A DNA stretch of 64,000 bases from Opisthorchis felineus (GCA_004794785.1 SJOL01006496.1:517040-581039), one strand, 5' to 3'. Counted from the first letter of the stretch, positions 1 to 11,510 are shown. A program made the numbers and translations. The notes: generated by a model not told the origin, from the sequence alone.

Positions 1-116
1 ATTTATACTTTCTCCTGACGCAAGCCTATCTAAACTGCCAACGCTACCGGTTTTGACAACACAATAGCAACTTCGCTCATCAACATCGCTAAAGAATTTA
101 TTCTTCTATATTTTAT

Positions 117-138
117 CCCCCCCCCCAAAAAAAAAAAA
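117..138. repeat. poly-C / poly-A homopolymer pair
   Basis: A run of ten C is followed directly by twelve A. It is simple sequence with no sign of function. It could be the decayed tail of a retroposon, but no body is recognisable beside it. Confidence 0.85.
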
Positions 139-217
139 TATTTCTATAGCCTTCCAACTGTTTGTCCAATTTGACCACAAGACGAAGCTCTTCCAGTCCA
201 GAAATCTTGGTCTCCAC

Positions 218-240
218 CGTACGTACGTACGTACGTACGT
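218..240. repeat. (ACGT)n microsatellite
   Basis: A tetranucleotide repeat of nearly six units. The unit is its own reverse complement, so either strand can fold on itself. Confidence 0.9.
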
Positions 241-1010
241 TCTTCCCTTACAGCTACGGAGGGTCATCAGCACAGGAGAAGTAAATCTATGTAAGCTGAT
301 ACGGGTCTCTACGGGACAACACTTATCGAGGCAGAGGTTTAGAGAGCTTGAGAGTACATAGCGATAAGTGGATAAGCCATTATTATCAAAGACTATGAAA
401 ACCTGTAATCCATATATTCAGCCGGCGGCAGCTCGGATTATCACAGTTCGTATTTTGGCTCCAAATAATGTGTCTCCTAATATACATCATCAGACAATTG
501 CTGCTCTTTGAGAGACTTCTTTAGAAAATTCTGATCACGCAATAGTCAGAGGTCAATAATACCTCCAGTATCCTTAGCTGTTGAGTCTCGGTCAGCTCAC
601 ACGATCGGAAAGCCCTCATGAAGGAGGAAGTTTTACAGTATACAGCTACTCAACCAGATTTCGTACAAGTATTACTGGAACTTTTTGTAGAATTTTTTAC
701 CAAGAGGGTGATGCAGGTCATCAATCTTCGCCAGAACAGATCTCGCATCCAGTGAAAAAAGCATATATGGGAACAGATTTTTCTTCAGTTTCCTCTTTTG
801 AAGCGCCACTCACTACGTTGTAAGCTACTTACGCCCTTTCCTTGTTCTGTGCAATTTTGGCTTAAACAATTTGCTGAAGTGAGGTGTGGAAATCCTGTCA
901 ACTTCCAACACCACAGATGACAACGTAGAAAGATCTCGCAGGTTTAGTATCGATGCACGACCACGCGGTATCATGGTAATCTTAAAAATGAGTACTGTGA
1001 AAATGCTACC

Positions 1011-1042
<32 letters not shown>

Positions 1043-2117
1043 AGTGATATGAAGTTGTCCACAGTAATTTACTGCAGCTATCTCCCAACAGTAATCACCT
1101 CAAACATACAAGCGGCTTAACCGACACAGAATTCTTCGCACTTGTTGAGATTCTAGCCATTCTACCGAACCACAATGAACAAGACTCATTACTTTCTCAT
1201 GTGTTATTCTTGGTTGTTGCATCAAATAGCCGGTTTCGTGGAGAGTGCTGGTAACGAGGGGAACGAAGCGGTAGACGGACTTGGACGAGCATATGCTTCT
1301 GTTGTCCACATCACGTCGAAATTGTTGTAACGGAATTTAGAAATATTAGACGGACACAAGCAACCAGCTTTGGGGCTAATCTGTTGTCATCACCGTTAGT
1401 GCAATAACTAAACGTCACCGGTTGGTGCGTTCAGTATTCAGCAAAGTAACTGTTACGACCAGTCGTATGTCTTTTGTCTGACTTCTGTGATGGGAGTGAT
1501 GAACAGTGAGCACATTTTGACCACGACTAGTAGGCTGAGCGGTCTTGGAAGAAAGTCCCTCGGAAAGCACCCTATCCCTTGTAAGGCAATCAGTTTTGGG
1601 ACCGGGCGATCGTGTCTCCTTCGTGAAAGCACGCACACATCAGGGGAGTTTTTCAAACAACTAAAACCAAATTGGTAATTGTTAAACAGGACCATCCGCT
1701 GGAATATCCTTCCCAGTCAAACCGGTTTGGAGGTCCCAAGCTCTTAAGCGCTAAATGTCATTCGCCATGTTAGATTAGTTACACTTATTTTCGATCATGG
1801 TTCTCCATTGGCCCTTGGGCAAGATCCCCGACTATAACAACTTTCTCTTATGAATGTCTCCCACTTGATATAAATGTACTGCAAATGGGCGCATCATAGC
1901 TTATGGCTAACTTCATTCTACAACATCGCCAGTTGCTCATTTGGTATGATACCCAGGACATCGAAGTACTACGTACAGCTTCAGCGAAAAACTACCTGTT
2001 TTGGGCTTCCTAAATATCAGTTGGTGGGCTCCGTTCAATCAATCTTATTTAGTGCTTGAAATCCACACTGAATCCGTGTGGTGAAAAATATTCTTTTTCA
2101 AATCGAGTTGGTGATAA
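241..2117. other. unassigned DNA
   Basis: I see no gene here. The open frames are short (under 90 codons), overlap on both strands and match no family I know. The only structure is the AT repeat near 1011. Confidence 0.6.
1011..1043. repeat. (AT)n microsatellite
   Basis: An alternating AT tract interrupted by two C bases. Confidence 0.85.
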
Positions 2118-2304
2118 TCGTTCAGCAGTAACACCGTTCCGGTGCCTAGCTGCCATACCACCAGAAGGAAGCACGAGAGATGGGATACTGCCAGTTTGCC
2201 CAAGCCTAGACAGGGGAAGTCAAGAGGCAGAGGTCGGGTTTGAACCACAGACCTTCTGGTCGGTAAATTAGCGCTCTAACCACTTGAGCCATCTCGCCTC
2301 CCGG
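2118..2304 (-). mobile_element. tRNA-derived SINE with 11-bp target site duplication
   Basis: On the minus strand the element starts near 2304 with a tRNA-like head. It has an A-box-like motif (TGGCTCAAGTGG) and a B box (GGTTCAAACCC), the internal promoter of RNA polymerase III. It is flanked by a perfect direct repeat, GTTGGTGATAA, at 2107-2117 and 2305-2315, which marks insertion by target-primed reverse transcription. Related copies lie at 45054-45225 (-), 47812-47993 (+) and 48477-48662 (-). It would depend on a LINE in trans for movement. Which LINE is not shown by the sequence. Confidence 0.85.
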
Positions 2305-2422
2305 GTTGGTGATAACGGGAGAATAAACTGAGACTCAACTGAAACCCCGTTAACATCAGTTGAATTTGCTAGTCAGTGTTCATCTTCACATAGTTTCAAC
2401 GGGATTTCCAGCTACCAAGTAA

Positions 2423-2475
2423 GAGGGCCTACCTGATGAGCTCCGAAAAGAACAAAACCGATTTTGGGTTTTCAG
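2423..2475 (+). ncRNA. degenerate hammerhead-like motif
   Basis: The stretch reads CCTAC then CTGATGA (2433-2439), as in the intact hammerhead at 11.4 kb. The downstream core is AAAA in place of GAAA, and the two sides of stem I no longer pair well. It looks like a dead relative of the 11.4 kb repeat and is not expected to cleave. Confidence 0.4.
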
Positions 2476-3093
2476 AGTTGCTATTGATTCTGAGTGGTGA
2501 CTTGTCGAAGCACTCGTTCTATTATCGCCTTCGTGACATTACGTTTCCGGGACACCACGCCAAGTTCATTCGGAAACACTTCATCCAGATGCTATAGTGT
2601 ACAAAATCTCATGGGCGCACCGACTTCTAGCCGGTAGTTTCTTAACTGTTTACCCTGCGTCGACTGAGTGAATGTTTGCGTGAAATCAAGAATTGTGCAA
2701 CTGTCCTATTGTCTTCTCAGCCAATAAGATCTTACAATCCTTCGGAGTCCAAGAGGGAAACCAACTCATGATTACCAGTGAATCCAGGATGTATGGTTGT
2801 TTCATTCATGCTAGAAGCAGCTACGGTATGCTCAGCAGTTGACACAGACGAAAAACTTCCCCGGCGGGTACCCATCACTCCGCCGAATTAATTTTCACCT
2901 GAGGTTACTTTTACTTTGCAAGTAACGGGAATATTTTAAATTTGTTTCTACAGCAGTTTCACTCTTACTGCAATGCATTCGGCTGGTCTTCGAATAAGGG
3001 ACTTTTGTCGTGTAGTAGGTAGTGGTTGCCGTCAGTTACTGAAAAAAGTTCCTGAAAAAATTGTTTTAAAAAGACGAAAAGTCTTTGCAGCTA
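2476..3093. other. unassigned DNA
   Basis: No gene, RNA or repeat was recognised in this stretch. Confidence 0.5.
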
Positions 3094-3182
3094 TCGACAA
3101 ATACACTCATTTGCATATCAATTTGGATTTGATGGGAGACTCGCCTGGAACCCAGCTGAATCTCTCGTTTATGGTGTTGTTA
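3094..3182 (-). repeat. fragment of the hammerhead-bearing repeat (family B)
   Basis: This piece matches, in reverse orientation, the middle of the 292-bp repeat at 11.2-11.5 kb. Shared words include ACAAATACACT and AATCTCTCGTTTATGG. It has a short insertion relative to the other copies and contains no ribozyme core. Confidence 0.65.
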
Positions 3183-5857
3183 GGTAGCTATCTCATCCTG
3201 GTTGAGGATCACCGGCAGCCCGTATCCCATATGTCTCAATAGAAACTCAAAGTTGAAACATCCCGGTTAGGACTTGAACTTCCCAAAGGTGCCACTTAAT
3301 TAGGCATATTGTTCTGTATGGTGAACATCTGGCGCAGGAATGTGGTTCTTTCATTTTGCTCTGTTCCCATCATAACATTGAGAAAACAGAACATCACCCA
3401 GTAGTTGCTGTAACTACTATTTTTGTTCATCTTTTATCTATTTCATTACTTGCTGTTCTGTGTGTTCCATACACAATGACTGTGTATTTCAACCACTAAC
3501 CACCGATCCCGATGAGTTTCAGTCAGGACCGTAGACTTGTTGGAAAAACCGCACTCTGACTGCACTGTCCCGACTATTTCAAACTACTGTAACAAGTGGA
3601 TGACTATGTCACGCTGTCGATAAAAATGCGCGGGGTATTTCACGGCAGTGCTACTAACACATTTTCCAGCCAACTTTCAACTGCCGCTAACTCATTAGAG
3701 CAGACAAAGTACAGCTAAACGTGTCGAACGGCAAGAGCATTATCTCTTCTGCAATCGGTTGCTACAGACAAAATTCGATATCGTAATGTCCGGCTGCCTT
3801 TCACACAGATGCAACTGATGAATTTTTCTACTAATATGAGGAGTTTGTTTCAAAAAATTTGGCTTCTGTTCCGACTTTGGGATATCCTCCCTAAGGTCCA
3901 AAAACTCAATAAGGGCCTCAAGGGAGCAGCTTAAATGCCTCCAAAGGGAGAGAGATCATCGCCCACAGCCCAAACAGTTACTCCATTTCACTACTTAGGA
4001 GTAAAAATAGAGCCATGAGTTTTGCCTGCAGTGTATATGAGCAGAAAAGTTTAATACTAAGGGATTCCTGCAAAATATTCTAACTTTCCACGGTTCATTC
4101 GTAGAAGGCCGTCCATCAGAGGAGTGACAGCGAGGAAAATGGAAAAAGGAACATGGAACCCTGATGATTTATTTGTGGTGATAGGGTCAGGCTAAGTAAT
4201 CGGCGAACACAGGCTGATGAAGCATCTACAGTGAGCTTAAACATTTGACCTCATCTGCGTTAGGCAAAATCTCAAATGATCCCAACACATGAATCCCAAT
4301 GGAGCACACCAAACCTCCGTGCACAATGGTCTGGTGCACATAAATAAAACCATACTGTCGTATATATATATATATATCCCTAATCTAATGAAGCTTTATG
4401 TATCTCATTTACAGGATCTTCTAGTCCTCTGTAAAATATTTATCACTTAACAAAAGAGAACGTGGGTCTGTTAAAAACATAAAACCTCCAAACTTCTTTG
4501 TTGCTGGAAAATATGTTGCCAAAATATAAAGTGTGTATAAAGTGCCATCCTCCGCAAAAACATAAATGCCACCTATGGGTTGTGATATTCATATTAAAAT
4601 CGTGGTAAACAGCCCTTGCTGTCGCCCGAGTTGGCACCATCACCCAAGCCAACATGAGCCAGATTTGGTTCGACACTGAAAGCCCCCAGCTTGGGTTTCC
4701 GGGTCAGGCGTTTTTATTTGTTGCTACCTCAAACTTATTTTGCATTCATGTATCCAGTCGTACGGACTCCAATAGGCCCTACACTTTGCTAATTTCACTA
4801 GTAGATGTGTTTAGAACCTAAGCATATGGAGCTCCATGCTTTTCGCCACGATGCCCCTGATTTGGGTCGCGGGGTTGCATCTTTGGTGTTCATTCTTCAT
4901 CTATCCTGTCTGAGCCAGATGTCCATACCAGGCATCCTATTTTGCGTGATGGACGATATGGATTAGCTAGATCGTTTTCAAACGCTAAACATGCATTCTA
5001 CGGTTATTTCGCTTCCGGGTTGAATACAAAAGATTGATATCCCAGACCGCTGAGGCATGCAAGTGGGCACTCTTCCTCTGGAGAGAATACCATTGCATGT
5101 CGCCACCTACCTATTCCCTGTACGAGGTGCTTACACAGCACATCACTCCTCCCACGGTTACAGAGCGGGCTGTTCTAAAAGGCTTTAGCTTATGCCTAAA
5201 TTTGATGTCCCATCATGGAAGCCAGTGAGATCTGTAATCAGGATGTCAGCCGATTTTGTTTCAGGAATCTGGTGGTAGATGGCTGCCTGCCATCATCCGA
5301 CTACGGCTACCATTCATGCATGTACGCCATGCATATTGCGTTGTTCAGGTAGATGCTGAGGCATTGGTCGCTCTTCCGGCAAACAGGGATCAAAGGCAGC
5401 CGAGGCGTGAAAATCAGGTCTAATGTGTAGTAATCGTGCACCACCGTCCTTACGCTCGACAGGGAGGGGGTGATGAGAGACAGTCTCATGACTTGATCCC
5501 TCACCCGCTGCGTGGCTGGTCGTGGCCAAAGCCAGGGTGAACAACTTTTGTCGAAAAAATACTAATCCTACTACCAAAGACTCGAAGGCTGTGTGACCAT
5601 TCCAAAGCATGATCTGTCCACGCCGAGTAGTCACACCTTCCTCACCTTCCATCCGGAGGGGCGTGCGTGATATAACAGCCCTCGATAATTCCTCTCTCTT
5701 GCAAGTAAATCACAAGCGACCACATTTTCCTAGGAGGTAGTTAGTTGTTGGTTTGTGAAACTTCCGAACACTGCTGCATCAAGCTGAAAACCAAGTCAGC
5801 CGTTCTGCAAGGTGCATTGTCTTGGTTTCAATGAAACTGAAGAGATAAGGAATTGAT
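3183..5857. other. unassigned DNA
   Basis: No convincing gene. An AT microsatellite sits at 4361-4377. Short open frames on both strands at 5300-5650 overlap one another and match nothing I recognise. Confidence 0.5.
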
Positions 5858-5861
5858 GTGA

Positions 5862-6450
5862 TCACCAGAGAAACAGGACTGACTGACCAAGGAATTCTTC
5901 GTGGAGCTATTTTTGGATACTGGATCCGCAGGAAAAAACGGGATTATTGCGTAGGTTTGACCCTATTCGACCAAGAACAAGCTCGACACAGAATCCTTCG
6001 GCACCGGTCCGCGTCTTGCTCCACTGTGCCCGAGATGCACGGGCCAAACCTCATCAGCGCGCACGCTCCGAAGCTACGTTACAGAGGCTACCATAAGGAC
6101 AACTTCTGCATCGAAGTTGATACCATACTTTACTCAGTCACGAAACCCGACAAAATTATGTTACTGGGTTGGTTGAGACTCCTCCCTGTGGCCAGGTTTT
6201 CTCGGACAACATGGTTTCAGGACTGTGAACACCAACGTTCACCTACTTCTCAACCACTGCGCTATCCATGCACCTGCTACCACCAGCGCGATGTTTACCC
6301 TGGGCAGGAACACATCGCTTCATGGACATACGTACACCACGGCCACTGTCATCCACTCCATTACGTCATCGTTCACCAACAGAACGTTCGGGAGTTGTGC
6401 ATCACACTAACGATACGACTTTTGAGTCAAAGGCTCAAGGTGGGTTGACT
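5862..6450 (+). pseudogene. RTE-like LINE endonuclease remnant
   Basis: An open frame of 196 codons covers this piece and resembles the apurinic endonuclease-like domain of RTE LINEs often annotated as craniofacial development protein 2-like. Seen in order are an ETGLTDQG block, an SAHAPKL block (family: SAYAPT), DKIMLLG where the family has a GDFNAR motif, and HPLHYVIV (family: HxxDYVIV). The catalytic GDFN and final SDH motifs are missing, so it should be inactive. It is a different subfamily from the element just downstream. No reverse transcriptase of this subfamily is seen in the window. Confidence 0.7.
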
Positions 6451-6669
6451 CATCTACACCCCGTTCTTCGGGCTGAACAAACAGAAAGTATCATTTGCCC
6501 TTGCAGCTCTTCACTCACAGGCTTTCTTCCACACTCCCTCCCTACCTACTGAACAATGCATTTCGATCAACCCATCGGCTACTCCCCTTGCCACTACTCT
6601 GTGTCTAAACCTTCGCCCAGAAAAATAAACCAAAATAATAACTTACTAACCTCAAAAGATCTGATCCAC

Positions 6670-8570
6670 GTTGCAGCCTTTATTGTCTGTACTCTATATT
6701 AAATTGGGCAAAAGGCATCCCTTGCTGAAACCTTGCTTCCCCTCTCTATCGATGTATGTTGTGTCCCCGAAACACGCATACAAGACCCATCTTCGGTCGT
6801 GCACCTCAAGCCGCTCAGGACCAGCTCAAATATTCCACATAGGACTCTCCGGGTACCTGGTGATCCTCACGCAATGGCTCGTGGGAGTTGCACTCAGCCC
6901 CAAGACTGAAGGCGCCTTACTGAACTGGATCCCTGTAAACAGTCGTCTGCGCTGTTCGGTTCTCTGGCTCAATTAAGATCAATGCCGATCGATGCGGTAA
7001 ACGGTTTATTTTTCGCCCCGACAGACTACAGTTATGAGTTATATCAAGGTCCGTCACGACTGCTTCTGTTGGCAAGAAAGACGGATATAGAAATCCTGGC
7101 GGGTGATACGAATGCCCAAGTCGGAAGACTAACCCCGGAAGAAGCACAGTTAGTTGAAGTCGATGCTCAGGGTACGGATGATGAACAGCGTCTTCTTCAC
7201 TTGTGCGCAGATCATCGACTGTTCCTGGCCAGTATGAACTTTCAACATAAACGCTCACACCGAGTTACTTGGACGCTACCTACCACAAGACAGCCGTGGA
7301 CTCAGTTAGAACATATGGCTATCAGTTACCTATGTAGAGCCTCAGTTAAGGATTCTCGTTCCTTCTGTGGTACGCAACTTGCATCGTATCATGCCATTGT
7401 GCGGGCCCAGTAATCACTCCGCTATTCATCAGCGTTACGCGTGCCAAAACAGAGCAGCTCTGTTCGTCAACTTTGCCAAGTTTCAGTAACCTAAGAGTAT
7501 CGATCTAACCTGGCCAGAAAGCTGCTGGAAACGCACGGTCATGTAGATGACGAAGACTGCTTCGAAGTTGAATGGAGGCGAGTTAAAGAAGCTATGCTCT
7601 CAGCTTTCAGGAACGTTTCTCCAGGCCGTCTGACGCGGCTAAATGAACACTGGATATCTTCGAGATCAGCGGATCTTATTGCTGCCAGGAAGGCCATACC
7701 AGCAACTAGCGACTATGATGGCGCACGCCGATCCCTCAAACCCCGGACAACCAGGAGCTTGGAGAATGACAGAGAACGCTGATGGATTTCGAAGGCCCAG
7801 GAAATGGACAAGGCTTTTGCTGCAGGCAACAGCCGCACCCTGTTTCAACTGATTCGCTCAACGAGTCATAAGAAGGCAGGTGTCAGTGGGACAACATGCG
7901 AAAAACGGAACAGCAATTCACTCCCCCAATTGCCGTTTTGCGCGGTGGGCTGAGCACTTCCAAGAGCAGTTCACCTGGTCTACTTCAACACAATCGCTGG
8001 GAGAACCAAACAGGCCCGAATGGAACATTGACACCAACCCACCATCAGCAACCGAAATCCAGCGGGATATTTCAATCCTGAAGCGCGACAAGGCACCCGC
8101 CCCGGATGGTCTACACCCAGCGCTCTTCAAAGGTGGCGGGGTCCTGGTGAACAGTCTGACAACCATACTGCAGAAGCTTTGGAAAGAAAACAGAATACCA
8201 GCCGAATGGAGATCCTCGACCGTCGTCCTAGTTTTCAAAAAGGGAGCAAGAACGTGATGTGGAAACCACCGTGGTATCAGTCTGGTATCCGTCGCATCCA
8301 AGGTACTCTCTGGCATTATTTTGCGCAGGTTGATGGATTATCGGAAGAGAAAGATTCTTGGGAATCAAACTGGGTTTCGCCCTGGCCGAGGATGCACCGA
8401 CCATATCTTTACCTTGAGACAAATTCTTGAACAGACGTCCCACGTTGGTCGTTTTTCTGGATTTCAAAGCTACTTTTGATTCCGTCGATTGTCAGCAACT
8501 TTGGTAGTGTCTGGCGATCAAAGATGCCCCTTCCAAATTTATATCCCTTATGAGGGCACCGGATGCGAAC
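6670..8570 (+). mobile_element. RTE-type LINE remnant, endonuclease plus partial reverse transcriptase
   Basis: The piece is the same subfamily as the better copy at 36.7-40.3 kb. The endonuclease part (6830-7410, with a frame change near 6980) has the LNWIPVNSRL block, an APTD block, and GDTNAQVGR in place of GDMNAQIGR. The linker (7500-7870) keeps an NSRTLFQLIRST block. The reverse transcriptase start (7880-8257) shows RDKAPAPDGLHP and RIPAEWRSSTVVLVFKKG. Stops and frameshifts follow. It ends abruptly at about 8570 against an LTR fragment, before the YADD box. The element is dead. Confidence 0.85.
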
Positions 8571-8706
8571 CGGCAAACGGTATCTTCGAGTGACGCGCAA
8601 TACCAGAACCTCCAGAAAGGCAAAACAAAGTCAGAGATGGGTTTCTATGAGGTACTAGTGATGTAAGACTTAAATTCACAAAATATACAACCCTCGACAG
8701 TAGATG
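8571..8706 (-). mobile_element. partial BEL/Pao LTR
   Basis: In reverse orientation this is the last 135 bp or so of the LTR also seen at 23750-24144 (-) and 61973-62371 (+). Shared words are GCAAACGGTATCTTCGAGTG and TCGACAGTAGAT. It lacks the first two thirds of the LTR and abuts the truncated LINE. Confidence 0.8.
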
Positions 8707-9215
8707 CATATATTTAGCGTCGCTCCGGCTGTGGATTATCCTCGGTTTGAGGCAAATATACGCTCGTTTAAGGGTCACACCTTCCATCGCCAGGGAAGGA
8801 TTTTGGGTCTGCGAGTGTTCTAAGCATCCGATACTACGCGAGTCAATCCCAACTTCGTTCCGCGTGCGTACAACCTAGTCTACCAAAAGTATTAGGCTGT
8901 GAGTTGCACTACGCAGCCACATGTCGTTGCGATTAACCGTGCTTAACCTCGTTCGTCCGTCAGTCGTCCTGATCTCGGCGTAAGAAAGCGTAAAGACTTT
9001 CAAGTTTGTGTTAATTTCGTCACGTCTTACTCCCCTATACACCAGGGCCCATTTCCGAACACCTGCCGCAGAATACGAGCTATAAAATGCATGCAAATCG
9101 CGCGAACCGCCGCTTGATATGCCACGGGCGCCTGCAAATTTGGCTGCGTTCCTGTTCTGAAAAGCGGTGCAGCTTGTCCTAGAAATAAAGACTAAAACAT
9201 ACTTTTACTATACTA
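8707..9215. other. unassigned DNA
   Basis: No gene or known repeat was recognised. Short overlapping frames only. Confidence 0.5.
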
Positions 9216-9749
9216 TCAAAACTGAGGGCGGAACAACACAACACACCGCACTGCCGAGAATCTTTGGTGCTGTTTCGGAACTGCATGCGAACATGAATTG
9301 TAAACGTTAAGGGATGTAAGTAGGGCCCAGACTGAATGAACTAGTAAGGATGATGAGAAGGCAAGGCGAAACAAGTGGCTAGCGGGTGTGCAAGACAAAC
9401 CCTGTGATTTGGGTGTGTGGCCACTGCACACAGCTATTTTTGTCAAACCTTGTTCCCAAAACATTAAAGAATAGCCACTGGTGAATTCCAGAAGTATACT
9501 TAAAACAGAAAAACCAAAGCATGCTGAGAAATAACCCAACAAGTGGACAACAAAGAACGTTAAATACACAGCCATTGAAAAAGTTTCGAAAGTCATCAAG
9601 TATGCAATAAAGTATGTAACACAGAGGGAGCGCAATGTCGGAGAGAAGTGAATGTCAGGCGCGGTCACAAATAGCATCCACGATCTGAGGAATGGAACAT
9701 ACAAATTATCGGTTAGAAGAAATCGAAGCAGGACTCTTACAAAAGCCAC
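9216..9749 (-). CDS. hydrophobic open reading frame, doubtful
   Basis: An uninterrupted minus-strand frame of 177 codons begins with ATG at 9749. The product would be rich in Phe, Leu, Ser and Val, with perhaps three stretches hydrophobic enough to span a membrane. I recognise no family, and there is no splice-site or promoter evidence. It lies outside VPS51, about 2 kb beyond its stop codon. It could equally be a chance frame in an old repeat. Confidence 0.2.
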   Translation of the reverse strand: MAFVRVLLRFLLTDNLYVPFLRSWMLFVTAPDIHFSPTLRSLCVTYFIAYLMTFETFSMAVYLTFFVVHLLGYFSACFGFSVLSILLEFTSGYSLMFWEQGLTKIAVCSGHTPKSQGLSCTPASHLFRLAFSSSLLVHSVWALLTSLNVYNSCSHAVPKQHQRFSAVRCVVLFRPQF

Positions 9750-10973
9750 TGGTGCTTACTTCACGCCAACAGAGATATGAAAAATGTTTGTGGCTATCAC
9801 AGGTCGCAGTCGATTGATGAGGGCTAATACCGCTGCACTACTATCCACATTTACTACGATTCTTATTAATCGGTTCCCCTGTTTTTTTTATTTTCACGGT
9901 TGAAACGAACGAACTGAGTTAGAAATGCTGCAGTGTCATGGACTTTTACAAATGAGAACAAGATCTGCAGAAATAATAAGGAAGTTTATACATTGGGTTA
10001 TCCTGACCACGAGCCACCATCTTCACGTACTGGTTCGACTTGCATGCTGTCATGATCCGGTAGGTTGGAACATTGGAAATCTAGCGGTGACTGACGGAGA
10101 GACCTAGGGAGAACGGAAGAGAAGACAGAGACACCATAGCGCCAACAACCGTAATACGGGGCGTTCTGAGGCGCTAAGTCGGATCGTCCTTTGCGTGAAG
10201 AAATGTAGAGGCAGTAGGATGTTTCCTTTAGAAGGCCCACATTTCCACACGTACAGAAGTAGTGATGCTGAAATTCCCTGAGGAAGGACAGTTTAAGAAA
10301 CATCAGCCCTGGGGCCTGAACAATCCGACCGCCAAATTAGAGGCAAAAGCAACATTAGCATGGCACTCAAATACTTCTGATGCCACTGCAAAAGATCAAG
10401 ATGCCAACAATGGCTCCTGACTGAACATACAGGTGTCAGCATTTGCTACTGGTCCATCGTTACCCATGATGATGACAAAAAGCGGATGAGCAGGTTCGGT
10501 CAACCGGAAACACCAGTACAGTCTGACTGCATGGTGATGTTCAACCTTGGTTAACTAGATACAAACAGAACACGGACGAGTAAAACTTCAAATAAAAAAA
10601 TAGCCGGTGTAAGAAACGTAGCTGAAACGAAAGTTCACGTGGGTCATTTGACTCGGAGCATATATTCATCAAAAGCATGCGAATAGTGGGCAAAAATCTG
10701 CATTCAAAAAGGCCCAGTCCCATAGAAAATCGCGTTAGCGAAGCAGCAATTTCAACCTAAGATTGTTGGAAGCAGTTCAAATCTAAGGTCATCTCGACTG
10801 ACTAAGTACCGAGGTGTATACTGTGGCTCCACCGTACTGAAAATATGAAGAAGTGTAGCCAACAGCTATGAAACGATACTTGTACAAACTTATTTTTGTG
10901 AAACAAAATAATACATATGAACCCGAAATGGGCGCATAATCAGTTAACAGCATCCGTTGTGAAAGATGACAGA
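9750..10973. other. unassigned DNA
   Basis: No gene was recognised. The frames here are short and match no family. Confidence 0.5.
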
Positions 10974-11197
10974 GGGCAAATACATCCATTTGCATATCAA
11001 TTTGGTTTTCACAGGAGACTCAACTGAATCTCTCGTTTAGGGTATTCTTCAACTGAATTTGCTGCACAAAGGTCGCCTCATGTTTCACTTGGTACGATAT
11101 TCGATAAAGGAAACTACTCACAAGGTTGTTGAAAACTGTTGGACAGCCCACGATCGGTTTCGCCCTTCTTGGGACTCATCAGGTAGGCGCAGTCCCC
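10974..11197 (-). repeat. family B hammerhead repeat unit, inverted copy
   Basis: Reading leftwards from 11197, this copy starts just 5' of a hammerhead motif and runs through most of a 292-bp unit. It faces the plus-strand copy that begins at 11198, so the two are head to head. The junction falls at a short C/T run. On this strand it lies about 620 bp beyond the VPS51 stop codon, so it could sit in the 3' UTR if the transcript runs that far. No poly(A) signal was found to settle this. Confidence 0.8.
11146..11188 (-). ncRNA. hammerhead ribozyme, type I, slightly altered stem III
   Basis: On the minus strand, stem I GCCTAC (11188-11183) is followed by CTGATGA (11182-11176), a stem II of GTCCC against AGGGC, GAAA (11161-11158), and then CCGATC before the other half of stem I, GTGGGC (11151-11146). 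All core nucleotides are present. Stem III is only three pairs, with one C-A mismatch compared with the plus-strand copy. The predicted cut follows AUC, after 11152. Weak self-cleavage is possible. Confidence 0.75.
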
Positions 11198-11510
11198 TTT
11201 ATGAGAATATCTGCGATATCTCGAATGCCGTACCAACTGAAACATGAGGCGGTCTTTGTGCAGTACATTCAGTTGAAGAATACCATAAACGAGAGATTCA
11301 GTTGGGTCTCCCGTGAAAACCAAAGTGATTTGCAGATAAGTGTATTTGTCGAAATCAGTCCATTTTGGGTTCAGGTAGAACATAAGGTTGACGGAAACTC
11401 GGGGACTGTGCCTACCTGATGAGCCCCAAGAAGGGCGAAACCGGTCGTGGGCTGTCGAATAGTTTCCAACAACCTTGTGAGTAGCTTCCTTTATGACAGA
11501 GGACAATTCA
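11198..11510 (+). repeat. family B hammerhead repeat, just over one unit
   Basis: The word TTTATGA recurs at 11198 and 11490, giving a period of 292 bp, so slightly more than one head-to-tail unit is present. The unit holds one hammerhead ribozyme and no coding potential. Partial relatives are at 3094-3182, 10974-11197 and 22044-22290. A short tandem unit with one type I hammerhead per unit is how retrozymes and schistosome SM-alpha repeats are built. Assignment to either is inference. Confidence 0.8.
11393..11467 (+). ncRNA. hammerhead ribozyme, type I, intact core
   Basis: Every conserved nucleotide is in place: CTGATGA (11416-11422), stem II GCCC/GGGC (11423-11426 with 11433-11436) closed by a six-base loop, and GAAA (11437-11440). 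Stem III is ACC/GGU with no loop (11440-11445), then the cleavage base C at 11446. Stem I GCCTAC (11410-11415) pairs with GTGGGC (11447-11452). Further out, GGAAACT (11393-11399) pairs with AGTTTCC (11461-11467), giving the interrupted stem I typical of natural fast-cleaving type I hammerheads. The loopless, self-complementary stem III suggests cleavage as a dimer. Predicted cut: after 11446. Confidence 0.9.
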
